DNA of 64,000 nucleotides, from contig NZ_FRDA01000010.1 in NCBI RefSeq assembly GCF_900143095.1, positions 62,001-126,000 on the forward strand, given 5' to 3'. The translations under genes were made by a program, and so were the position numbers. The notes below the pieces were generated by a model. It did no database searches and had not been told where the DNA came from. It saw only the letters and a list, made by a program, of their open reading frames with translations. Of the stretch, positions 26,280 to 34,369 are shown piece by piece; position 1 is the first letter of the stretch, and every line of letters starts with the position of its first letter. This DNA comes from Pseudomonas asturiensis. GTDB lineage: Bacteria; Pseudomonadota; Gammaproteobacteria; Pseudomonadales; Pseudomonadaceae.

Positions 26280-26726
26280 TCAATGACTGTGACTGCGCCC
26301 CACATGCGAGGGCTCGCCTTCAGGTGAGGCGACGGCGCCGGTCACTTCCAGCCTTTCCAGAATCGCGCAGTGATCGGCTGCGTCGCTGCCGCAACGTTGG
26401 CGTAGCTCGAGCAGTTGTTGTTGCAGCGCCTGCAGGCTGGCAACGCGGGCGTTGACGTGCTCGATGTGCTCCTCAATCAGCGCGTTGACGTTTTCGCACT
26501 GGTCCTGCGGGCTGTCACGCAGGTTCAGCAGGCTGCGAATCTCTTCCAGCGTCATGTCCAGGCTGCGGCAATTGCGGATGAATGACAGTCGCTCGACGTG
26601 AGCCTGGGTATACAGCCGATAGTTACCGTCGCTGCGTGCGGGCGCAGGCAACAGACCTTCGCGTTCGTAATAACGGACGGTTTCGACCTGTGTATCCGTC
26701 AACTTTGCCAGTTCGCCAATCTTCAT
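26280..26726 (-). CDS. cadR: CadR, MerR-family cadmium-responsive activator
   Basis: 148 aa, DNA-bending activator of metal efflux. The N-terminal MerR helix-turn-helix reads MKIGELAKLTDTQVETVRYY, then PARSDGNYRLYTQAHVERL. A dimerisation helix (DQCENVNALIEEHIEHVNARV) precedes the metal-binding C-terminus, with two cysteines in ELRQRCGSDAADHCAIL and a histidine-rich tail (SHVGRSHSH), as in Pseudomonas CadR. The start at 26726 is the conserved one; upstream in-frame Met codons lie within the promoter. It is divergent from cadA and binds the shared spacer dyad. Confidence 0.93.
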   Translation of the reverse strand: MKIGELAKLTDTQVETVRYYEREGLLPAPARSDGNYRLYTQAHVERLSFIRNCRSLDMTLEEIRSLLNLRDSPQDQCENVNALIEEHIEHVNARVASLQALQQQLLELRQRCGSDAADHCAILERLEVTGAVASPEGEPSHVGRSHSH

Positions 26727-26749
26727 GGGCTTCATCTCGTTTTTAGCGC

Positions 26750-26780
26750 TTGACCCTATAGTGGCTACAGGGTGTTCACT
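26750..26780 (+). promoter_or_regulatory. MerR/CadR-type cadA promoter with long spacer and dyad
   Basis: TTGACC (26750-26755) as -35 and TTCACT (26775-26780) as -10 are separated by 19 bases. The spacer carries the dyad ACCCTATAG/CTACAGGGT (26753-26773, one mismatch). Over-long spacing bridged by a dyad is diagnostic of MerR-family control. It lies between divergent cadR and cadA. Confidence 0.88.
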
Positions 26781-26811
26781 TGGCAACAAGCAGAATCCAG
26801 GAGCGCGCCAA

Positions 26812-29049
26812 ATGGGCCCGATCAGCAAAGTTACTCAGACACACGGTCACGACGAACACGAAGCAGCGCATGCAGAGCACGCGCATTCCTGCTGTTCCAG
26901 CAAAGCAGCGCCCGCCGTCGTGACGCTCGACAACGCCGCGTCAGCCGACGCGCGCCTGAGCAGTTTCCGTATTGAAGCGATGGACTGCCCTACCGAGCAG
27001 ACGTTGATTCAGAACAAGCTGGGCAAGCTGGCAGGCGTGCAGAAGCTGGAATTCAACCTGATCAATCGCATCCTCGGCGTGTGGCATGACTTGCCATCGA
27101 CCGACCCGATTCGCGACGCCATCGGGTCGCTGGGCATGCAGGCCGACCTGATCGAAGAAGGCGCGGATTCTGAGGCTGTTGCTGCCCCCGCGCCCAAGAA
27201 GCACTGGTGGCCACTGGCGCTGTCCGGCGTGGCTGCACTGGCTGCCGAAGTGGTGCATTTTGCCTCGCTGGGTCCGACCTGGGTCGTTGCCCTGCTGGCG
27301 CTGGTGTCGATCTTCAGTTGCGGTCTCATGACCTACAAGAAAGGCTGGATCGCGCTCAAGAACTTCAACCTCAACATCAATGCCCTGATGAGCATCGCTG
27401 TGACCGGTGCTGTGCTGATCGGCCAATGGCCTGAGGCAGCGATGGTGATGTTCTTGTTCACCGTGGCTGAACTCATCGAAGCCAAGTCGCTGGACCGGGC
27501 GCGCAACGCCATCAGCGGCCTTATGCAACTGACGCCGGAACTGGCGACGGTCCGTCAGGCGGATGGCAGCTGGCTGGAAGTAGAAGCCAAAAAGGTCGAA
27601 CTGGATGCCATCGTGCGGGTAAAACCCGGTGAGCGCATAGGGCTGGACGGCGAAGTCGTGTCCGGACAATCGACCATTGACCAGGCTCCGATCACCGGGG
27701 AAAGTCTGCCGGTCGAGAAGACCGTGGGCGACAAAGTGTTCGCAGGTACCATCAATCAGGCGGGTTCGTTGGAGTATCGCGTAACAGCGGCGGCCAACAA
27801 CTCGACGCTGGCGCGGATTATTCACGCTGTAGAAGCGGCCCAGGGTTCGCGTGCGCCGACCCAGCGCTTCGTCGACAGCTTCTCGCGCATCTACACGCCG
27901 GTGGTGTTCGTCGTGGCATTGGCGGTGGCTCTGATTGCACCCCTGTTCTTCGGCGGCGCGTGGTTTGACTGGATCTACCGGGCGCTGGTGCTGCTGGTGG
28001 TGGCATGCCCCTGTGCCTTGGTGATCTCCACGCCTGTGACCATCGTCAGCGGTCTTGCGGCAGCCGCGCGCAAGGGCATCCTGATCAAGGGCGGAGTGTA
28101 TCTGGAAATGGGCGAGAAGCTGGATTACCTGGCCCTCGACAAGACCGGCACCCTGACATACGGCAAGCCGGTGCAGACCGATTATGTGGCGCTGCACACT
28201 GAGGCGGCCGATAGCGCGCCTGCCATCGCCGCGAGCCTTGCAGGTCGTTCCGATCACCCGGTTTCTCAGGCCATCGCCAAGGCTGCCGATGCCAACAGCA
28301 CGGCGCATGAGGTCGCGAATTTCGAAGCCTTGGGCGGCCGTGGCGTGAAAGGCGAGATCAATGGCCGGATGTATCACCTGGGCAACCACCGTTTGGTGGA
28401 AGAACTGGGACTGTGCTCGCCTGAACTGGAAGCGCGTCTCGATGCGCTGGAAATGCAGGGCAAGACCGTGGTGCTGTTGCTCGACGCAACCGGTCCGCTG
28501 GCGCTGTTCGCCGTGGCAGATACCGTCAAGGAGAGCAGCCGTCAGGCCATTGCCGAGCTGCACGAGCTGGGCATCAAGACGCTAATGTTGACCGGCGACA
28601 ACCCGCACACCGCCAAGGCGATTGCCGATCAGGTGGGCATCGATCAGGCGCAGGGCAACCTGCTGCCGGCGGACAAACTGGCGGCGATCGAAGGGCTGTA
28701 CGCGCAAAACCATCGCGTCGGCATGGTCGGCGACGGCATCAACGACGCGCCTGCGCTGGCGCGGGCCGAGATCGGTTTTGCCATGGCGGCGGCGGGAACG
28801 GACACCGCCATTGAAACGGCGGATGTTGCGCTGATGGACGACGATCTGCGCAAGATCCCGGCATTCATTCGCCTGTCGCGCAGAACCTCGGCGGTGCTCA
28901 AGCAGAACATCGTCCTGGCGATTGTCACCAAAGTGCTGTTCATCGGCATCACCTTTGCGGGGCTGGCGACCATGTGGATGGCCGTGTTCGCCGACATGGG
29001 TGTGAGCCTGCTGGTGGTATTCAACGGGTTGCGGTTGCTCAAGAAGTAA
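26812..29049 (+). CDS. cadA: CadA, P1B-type ATPase exporting Cd2+/Zn2+/Pb2+
   Basis: Inner-membrane heavy-metal efflux pump, 745 aa. The N-terminus has a His/Cys-rich metal-binding tail (HGHDEHEAAHAEHAHSCCSS, residues 11-30), then an HMA domain with the MDCPTEQ variant motif (57-63) found in Cd/Zn/Pb pumps. It has eight predicted membrane segments, the transmembrane CPC motif (Cys399-Pro-Cys401), phosphorylation site Asp443 in DKTGTLT, the HP locus (SDHPVSQAI) and hinge GDGINDAPALA. CCAGGAG precedes the ATG at 26812. Expression is set by the CadR promoter. Confidence 0.96.
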   Translation: MGPISKVTQTHGHDEHEAAHAEHAHSCCSSKAAPAVVTLDNAASADARLSSFRIEAMDCPTEQTLIQNKLGKLAGVQKLEFNLINRILGVWHDLPSTDPIRDAIGSLGMQADLIEEGADSEAVAAPAPKKHWWPLALSGVAALAAEVVHFASLGPTWVVALLALVSIFSCGLMTYKKGWIALKNFNLNINALMSIAVTGAVLIGQWPEAAMVMFLFTVAELIEAKSLDRARNAISGLMQLTPELATVRQADGSWLEVEAKKVELDAIVRVKPGERIGLDGEVVSGQSTIDQAPITGESLPVEKTVGDKVFAGTINQAGSLEYRVTAAANNSTLARIIHAVEAAQGSRAPTQRFVDSFSRIYTPVVFVVALAVALIAPLFFGGAWFDWIYRALVLLVVACPCALVISTPVTIVSGLAAAARKGILIKGGVYLEMGEKLDYLALDKTGTLTYGKPVQTDYVALHTEAADSAPAIAASLAGRSDHPVSQAIAKAADANSTAHEVANFEALGGRGVKGEINGRMYHLGNHRLVEELGLCSPELEARLDALEMQGKTVVLLLDATGPLALFAVADTVKESSRQAIAELHELGIKTLMLTGDNPHTAKAIADQVGIDQAQGNLLPADKLAAIEGLYAQNHRVGMVGDGINDAPALARAEIGFAMAAAGTDTAIETADVALMDDDLRKIPAFIRLSRRTSAVLKQNIVLAIVTKVLFIGITFAGLATMWMAVFADMGVSLLVVFNGLRLLKK

Positions 29050-29103
29050 GCGCTCGTGAGTGTGAGCTAACCATCGTGCCCGCGCTCCGCGTCACACATA
29101 TCC

Positions 29104-29191
29104 TTGTGGGAGTGAGCTTGCTCACGAAGAGGCCAGTGCACCTGGTCAAGATGTAGAGTCTGAGACATGGCCTTCGCGAGCAAGCTCGCAC
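29104..29191. repeat. Inverted REP pair after cadA
   Basis: TGTGGGAGTGAGCTTGCTCA (from about 29105) and CCTTCGCGAGCAAGCTCGCA (29171-29190) are opposed REP palindromes about 40 bases apart. They separate convergent cadA and hutG and may serve as the transcription boundary. Confidence 0.85.
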
Positions 29192-29208
29192 GGTTTTTTA
29201 CTCATCCA

Positions 29209-30015
29209 CTAACTCCTGCCAAACCGCTCCTGCCCCCAGGCGATGAAGGTTTCCAGCAAGGGCTTCAGGACTTTGCGGGTCGGTTCGGCCAGGTCGGGGC
29301 GGTAGTGGAACGGGGCGAATTCTTCCATGTAGGTGCTTTGCGCCAGTTCCAGTTGCACGGCGTGGATATTGTTCGCCGGGTCGCCGTAATGGCGGGTGAT
29401 GTGCCCGCCTTTGAAGCGGCCGTTCAGTACGTGGCTGTAGTCTTTGGCGGCCGCGCAGACCTGTTCCAGCCTGTTGGCCAGCTCCACGTCGCAGCTGGCG
29501 CCGTTGAAGGTGCCGAGGTTGAAATCGGGCAGGCGACCGTCGAACAGGTGCGGGACGTGGCCGCGAATGGAGTGCGCGTCGAACAGCAGGGCGTAGCCGA
29601 ACGCGTCACGCAGCCGTTGCAGTTCCTGTTCCAGCGTCTGGTGGTAAGGCGTCCAGATCTGCTCCAGATACGTCGCCCGTTCTTCGGGGCCCGGTGTCTG
29701 GCCTTCCTTGAACAGCGGCACGCCGTCGAACAGGATCGTCGGAAACAGTCCTGTGGTCGCACCGGCGTACATCGGCTTGTCGTCGGAGGGACGATTGAGG
29801 TCGATGACGAAGCGTGAATACTCGGCAGCCAGCGTGCTCGCACCCAGCTCGGCAGCGAAGTCGTACAGACGCGGGATGTGCCAGTCGGTGTCAGGCAGGC
29901 TCAGCGCTTCGTCCACCAGCCCCGCTTCCACGGCGGGCGTGAGCTTGAGGCCCGCGTGGGGCATGCTGATCAGCAGCGGAATACGGCCGCGGGTGAATGT
30001 CAGAACGTTGTCCAC
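29209..30015 (-). CDS. hutG: N-formylglutamate deformylase
   Basis: Last step of the five-step hut pathway: N-formyl-L-glutamate to formate and glutamate. 268 aa, FGase family. Recognisable are PLLISMPHAGLKLTP, DTDWHIPRLYDFA, VIDLNRPSDDKPMY and LLFDAHSIRG, whose His and Asp residues are probable metal ligands. It pairs with HutF, which makes formylglutamate. It lies 11 bases after hutI and ends the nine-gene minus-strand hut run. Confidence 0.94.
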   Translation of the reverse strand: MDNVLTFTRGRIPLLISMPHAGLKLTPAVEAGLVDEALSLPDTDWHIPRLYDFAAELGASTLAAEYSRFVIDLNRPSDDKPMYAGATTGLFPTILFDGVPLFKEGQTPGPEERATYLEQIWTPYHQTLEQELQRLRDAFGYALLFDAHSIRGHVPHLFDGRLPDFNLGTFNGASCDVELANRLEQVCAAAKDYSHVLNGRFKGGHITRHYGDPANNIHAVQLELAQSTYMEEFAPFHYRPDLAEPTRKVLKPLLETFIAWGQERFGRS

Positions 30016-30026
30016 AATCTTCTCCT

Positions 30027-31232
30027 TTACACCAGTGATTCCACGCCATGGCGCACAATGCGTTTGTCCAGATCGCCGCCCAGCCAGTACGCCAGGTCAG
30101 CCGGTCGCTCGATGTTCCAGGCGACGAAATCCGCCGTCTTGCCGACTTCCAGAGAACCGTGTGTGTCGCCCATGCCCAGTGCCTTGGCAGCGTTGAGCGT
30201 GACACCCGCCAGTGCTTCTTCAGGCGTCATGCGAAACAGCGTGCAGGCCATGTTGAGCATCAGACGCAGCGACAGGCCGGGCGAGGTGCCGGGATTCATG
30301 TCGGTGGAAATGGCGATGGGCACACCGTGTTTGCGCAACGCATCCAGCGGCGGCAGTTGAGTTTCGCGCAGAAAGTAGTAAGCGCCCGGCAGCAGCACGG
30401 CGACTGTTCCGGCAGCAGCCATGGCGATCACGTCGTCTTCGGTCATGAACTCCAGATGGTCGGCCGACAGGGCGTTGTAACGCGCCGCCAGACTCGAACC
30501 GCCCAGCGATGAAAGCTGTTCGGCGTGCAGTTTTACCGGCAGCCCGAGCTGCCCGGCGGTGATGAACACCTGTTCGACCTGCGCGGGAGAAAACGCCAGG
30601 TATTCACAGAACGCGTCCACGGCATCCACCAGCCCTTCAGCGGCCAGCGCGGGCAGCATGTCGTTGCAGATGTGGTGGATGTAGTCGTCGGCGCGATTGG
30701 CATATTCGGGCGGCAGGGCGTGCGCGGCCAGGCAGGTGGCGCGCACGGTGACCGGCAAGGTGTTGCCCAGGCTGCGGATCACGCGCAGCAGTTTGCGCTC
30801 GTTTTCCAGGTCCAGCCCATAGCCGGATTTCATCTCGACCGTGGTCACGCCATCGTTGAGCAGGTGCCGCAACCGCCGCTCAGCGCTGCGATACAACTCG
30901 TCCTCGGTCGCCGCACGTGTGGCGCGCACGGTGCTGGCGATGCCGCCGCCTGCGGCTGCGATGTCCGCATAACTTACGCCTTGCAGCCGCTGTTCGAACT
31001 CGCCGCTGCGGTTGCCGCCGAATACCGTGTGGGTGTGGCAGTCGATCAGGCCTGGCGTGACCCACGCGCCGCCCAGATCGACGGTGCTGTCACAGCCTGC
31101 CTCGTCCACCTGCGCCAGAGGCCCGATCCAGTCGATGAGCGCTGCGGAAGTCACGATGGCGGCATCCTCGATGATCGAGTAGTTGCCTTGTGCCATGGTT
31201 GCGATGTGACAGTTCTTCCAGAGCGTTTTCAT
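30027..31232 (-). CDS. hutI: Imidazolonepropionase
   Basis: Hydrolyses 4-imidazolone-5-propionate to N-formimino-L-glutamate, 401 aa, cytoplasmic amidohydrolase. The metal-binding HxH is in GLIDCHTHTVFGGNRSGEF (about residues 74-92); HAEQLSSLGGSSLA and ISTDMNPGTSPG carry further metal and substrate residues. AGGAGG lies 5 bases before the ATG. Next to hutG (11-base gap) and hutT (15-base gap). Confidence 0.97.
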   Translation of the reverse strand: MKTLWKNCHIATMAQGNYSIIEDAAIVTSAALIDWIGPLAQVDEAGCDSTVDLGGAWVTPGLIDCHTHTVFGGNRSGEFEQRLQGVSYADIAAAGGGIASTVRATRAATEDELYRSAERRLRHLLNDGVTTVEMKSGYGLDLENERKLLRVIRSLGNTLPVTVRATCLAAHALPPEYANRADDYIHHICNDMLPALAAEGLVDAVDAFCEYLAFSPAQVEQVFITAGQLGLPVKLHAEQLSSLGGSSLAARYNALSADHLEFMTEDDVIAMAAAGTVAVLLPGAYYFLRETQLPPLDALRKHGVPIAISTDMNPGTSPGLSLRLMLNMACTLFRMTPEEALAGVTLNAAKALGMGDTHGSLEVGKTADFVAWNIERPADLAYWLGGDLDKRIVRHGVESLV

Positions 31233-31247
31233 CCAGGCCTCCTCAGG

Positions 31248-32624
31248 CTAAGGAACAGGTGTGAGCGACTTGGGTTTGACCCATAGACGGTAGGCGATGA
31301 CCAGCAGCGCGATCCAGATCGCACCGACGATCAGCGCGGCGCGGTTATCCGGGAAGTAACCCAGCACGCCGAAGATAAACAGCATGAAGACGATGGCGGC
31401 GGCCGGCGCATAGGGCCAGAACGGCACCGCAAACTTCAGTTGTGCGGCTTCTTCGCGGCTCATGGCGCGGCGCATCGCGACCTGGGTCAGCAGGATCATC
31501 AGCCAGACCCAGACGGTGGCGAAGGTCGCCAGCGAGGCGATCAGCAGGAACACGTTTTTCGGAATCAGGTAGTTGAGCAGCACGCCGCCCAGCAGGGTCA
31601 CGCCCATTACCAGCACCGTCATCCACGGCACGCCCTGACGCGACAAGCGCGCAAAGCTGGCTGGCGCCTGACCGTCGCGGGCCAGGCCGTACATCATGCG
31701 GCCCGCGCCGAAGATGTCGCTGTTGATGGCCGACACGGCGGCGGAAATCACCACGATGTTGAGAATGGTCGCTGCCGACGCGATGCCCAGATTGTCGAAA
31801 ATCTGCACGAACGGGCTGCCCTGTGTGCCGATCTGTGGCCACGGGTAGATGGACATCAGCACGAACAATGTCAGCACGTAGAACAGCAGGATGCGCAGCG
31901 GCACCGCGTTGATCGCGCGAGGCAGCGTGCGTTGCGGGTCCTTCGCTTCACCGGCCGTGATACCGATGATCTCGATGCCGCCAAAGGCGAACATCACCAC
32001 GGCGAACGAAGCGATCAGGCCTGTCACGCCGTTGGGCATGAAGCCGCCATGCGCCCACAGGTTACTGATGCCGACTTCCGTGCCGCTGGTCGAGGTGCCG
32101 ATGCCGAACAGCATGATGCCGAAGCCCGCCAGAATCATCGCGATGATCGCGCCGACCTTGAGCAGCGACAGCCAGAATTCGGTCTCGCCGAAGACTTTGA
32201 CGTTGCACAGGTTCAGCGCGCCGATCAGAAATACGATGCCCAGGACCCAGATCCAGCGCGGCACTTCCGGAAACCAGAAGCCCATGTAGATGCCGAACGC
32301 TGTGACATCGGCAAGGCAGACGATGATCATCTCGAACGCGTAGGTCCAGCCCAGCACGAAGCCGGCCAGCGGGCCGAGGTAGCGTGTGGCGTAATGGCTG
32401 AAGGAGCCGGAAACGGGATCGTGCACGGCCATTTCGCCCAGCGCACGCATGACCATGAACACGGCTGCGCCGCCGATCAGGTAGGCCAGCAACACGGCAG
32501 GCCCGGCCTGCTGAATCGCCGAGGCCGAGCCGTAGAACAACCCTGTGCCGATGGCAGAGCCCAGAGCCATGAAGCGAATGTGGCGGGCGGATAACCCGCG
32601 TTTCAAACCATCTTGTGACGTCAT
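31248..32624 (-). CDS. hutT: APC-family amino acid permease, probable histidine transporter HutT
   Basis: Inner-membrane amino acid:proton symporter, 458 aa with 12 predicted helices. It opens with the APC signature RHIRFMALGSAIGTGLFYGSA and continues with GEMAVHDPVSGSFSHYATRY and AFGGIEIIGITAGEAKDP, typical of the AAT group (HisP/ProY/AroP). Its place inside the hut operon between hutH and hutI argues for histidine; proline permeases of the same group are the alternative. Confidence 0.88.
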   Translation of the reverse strand: MTSQDGLKRGLSARHIRFMALGSAIGTGLFYGSASAIQQAGPAVLLAYLIGGAAVFMVMRALGEMAVHDPVSGSFSHYATRYLGPLAGFVLGWTYAFEMIIVCLADVTAFGIYMGFWFPEVPRWIWVLGIVFLIGALNLCNVKVFGETEFWLSLLKVGAIIAMILAGFGIMLFGIGTSTSGTEVGISNLWAHGGFMPNGVTGLIASFAVVMFAFGGIEIIGITAGEAKDPQRTLPRAINAVPLRILLFYVLTLFVLMSIYPWPQIGTQGSPFVQIFDNLGIASAATILNIVVISAAVSAINSDIFGAGRMMYGLARDGQAPASFARLSRQGVPWMTVLVMGVTLLGGVLLNYLIPKNVFLLIASLATFATVWVWLMILLTQVAMRRAMSREEAAQLKFAVPFWPYAPAAAIVFMLFIFGVLGYFPDNRAALIVGAIWIALLVIAYRLWVKPKSLTPVP

Positions 32625-32727
32625 TTCAGGTCCATTTCATTACTGGTATGGCTATAGCTGCGAGAACGCCTGCATTCGGCTTCCCGCAGCGATTGACCAT
32701 GGCGAGCCCTGCCAGGCTCGCGGTGCA

Positions 32728-34275
32728 TCACAGACTGGGTAGCAGACGTGCAGGAACCAAAGGGTTCAGGCAAGTGGAGGACAACAGCTGGCTGGCAGCT
32801 TCGATGTCCGGTGCGAAAAAGCGGTCTTTGTCGTAGGACGGGACCTTGCTGCGTAGCAGGGCTCGGGCTTGCTCCAGTTTTGGAGAGGTTTTCAGACCAT
32901 TACGCAGGTCCAGACCCTGACACGCAGCCAGCCATTCTACGGCAAGAATCCCGCGAACGTTTTCTGCCATTTCCCATAACCGCTTGCCGGCGGCTGGTGC
33001 CATCGACACGTGGTCTTCCTGATTGGCGGAGGTCGGCAGGCTGTCGACGCTGTGCGGATGGGCCAGCGCCTTGTTTTCACTGGCCAGCGCCGCGGCTGTG
33101 ACCTGGGCGATCATGAAGCCGGAATTGACCCCGCCGTTGGCCACCAGGAACGGTGGCAACTGCGACATGTGCTTGTCCATCATCAGCGAAATGCGCCGCT
33201 CGCTCAGTGAACCGATTTCAGCGATGGCCAGCGCCAGGTTGTCGGCCGCCATGGCGACCGGCTCGGCGTGGAAGTTGCCGCCGGAGATCACGTCGTTTTC
33301 GGCGGCGAACACCAGCGGGTTGTCAGACACGGCGTTGGCTTCGATTTGCAGCACCTCGGCGGCCTGACGCAACTGGGTCAGGCAGGCGCCCATCACCTGT
33401 GGCTGGCAGCGCAGCGAGTAGGGGTCCTGAACCTTGTCGCAGTTGCGGTGCGACTCGGACACCTCACTGCTTTCACCGAGCAGGTCGCGGTAGCAGGCGG
33501 CGGAATCGATCTGCCCGCGCTGGCCGCGAGCGGCATGAATGCGTGCGTCGAACGGCGAGCGTGAACCCAGTACCGCTTCGACCGTGAGCGAGCCACAGGT
33601 CAGAGCAGCGGCGAACAGGTCTTCGCCCTCGAACAGGCCGCGCAGCGCATAGGCGGTTGAGACCTGCGTGCCGTTGAGCAGCGCCAGACCTTCCTTGGCG
33701 GCCAGGGTCAGTGGCGTCAGTCCTGCGATTTTCAGTGCATCGACTGCGTTGAGCCATTCACCCTTGTAACGCGCCTTGCCTTCGCCCAGCAGCACCAGCG
33801 ACATGTGCGCCAGCGGCGCGAGGTCACCGGATGCGCCCACCGAACCCTTGAGCGGGATGTGCGGGTAGACCTCGGCATTGATCAGCGCGATCAGCGCGTC
33901 GATGACCACACGGCGAATCCCCGAAAAACCGCGGCTCAGGCTGTTGACCTTGAGCACCATGATCACCCGCACCAGTTCGTCGCTGATTGGCTGACCGACA
34001 CCGGCTGCGTGGGACAACACCAGCGAGCGTTGCAGGTTTTCCAGGTCTTCGCTGGCGATGCGCGTCGAGGCCAGCAGACCGAAACCGGTGTTGATGCCGT
34101 AAGCGGTGCGGTTCTCGGCCAGAATGCGCTCGACGCAGGCCACGCTGTCGTCGATCGGCTGGTCAGCGCTGGCGTCCAGCGTCAGGGTCATGGGCTGCTG
34201 ATAGAAGGCGCGCAGTTGTGCCAGCGTCAGTTGGCCGGGGATCAGGTTGAAGGTCTTGGCAGATGGGGTGGTCAC
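32728..34275 (-). CDS. hutH: Histidine ammonia-lyase
   Basis: Deaminates L-histidine to trans-urocanate, 515 aa (P. putida HAL is 510). The catalytic MIO cofactor forms from Ala148-Ser149-Gly150 in GSVGASGDLAPLAH. The acid/base Tyr59 is in AYGINTGFG; SHAAGVG, LLNGTQ, QDPYSLRCQPQVMG and NQEDHVSM complete the active site. The start is GTG at 34275, with AAGGAG about 10 bases upstream. This is the functional lyase of the locus; the paralogue next to it lacks the MIO triad. Confidence 0.97.
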   Translation of the reverse strand: MTTPSAKTFNLIPGQLTLAQLRAFYQQPMTLTLDASADQPIDDSVACVERILAENRTAYGINTGFGLLASTRIASEDLENLQRSLVLSHAAGVGQPISDELVRVIMVLKVNSLSRGFSGIRRVVIDALIALINAEVYPHIPLKGSVGASGDLAPLAHMSLVLLGEGKARYKGEWLNAVDALKIAGLTPLTLAAKEGLALLNGTQVSTAYALRGLFEGEDLFAAALTCGSLTVEAVLGSRSPFDARIHAARGQRGQIDSAACYRDLLGESSEVSESHRNCDKVQDPYSLRCQPQVMGACLTQLRQAAEVLQIEANAVSDNPLVFAAENDVISGGNFHAEPVAMAADNLALAIAEIGSLSERRISLMMDKHMSQLPPFLVANGGVNSGFMIAQVTAAALASENKALAHPHSVDSLPTSANQEDHVSMAPAAGKRLWEMAENVRGILAVEWLAACQGLDLRNGLKTSPKLEQARALLRSKVPSYDKDRFFAPDIEAASQLLSSTCLNPLVPARLLPSL

Positions 34276-34369
34276 GATGCAGCTACTCCTTGATTGATGT
34301 CGGGCGTGCGCGCGTCTTGAGCGTGCCGCCGTCGGCCCTGCGTGGGTGACGCCGGGCCTTGACCGCTTG

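Noticed and set aside
26725..26811. Upstream in-frame start for cadA
   Set aside because: It would place the CadR operator and promoter inside the coding region; the ATG at 26812 has a strong ribosome-binding site.
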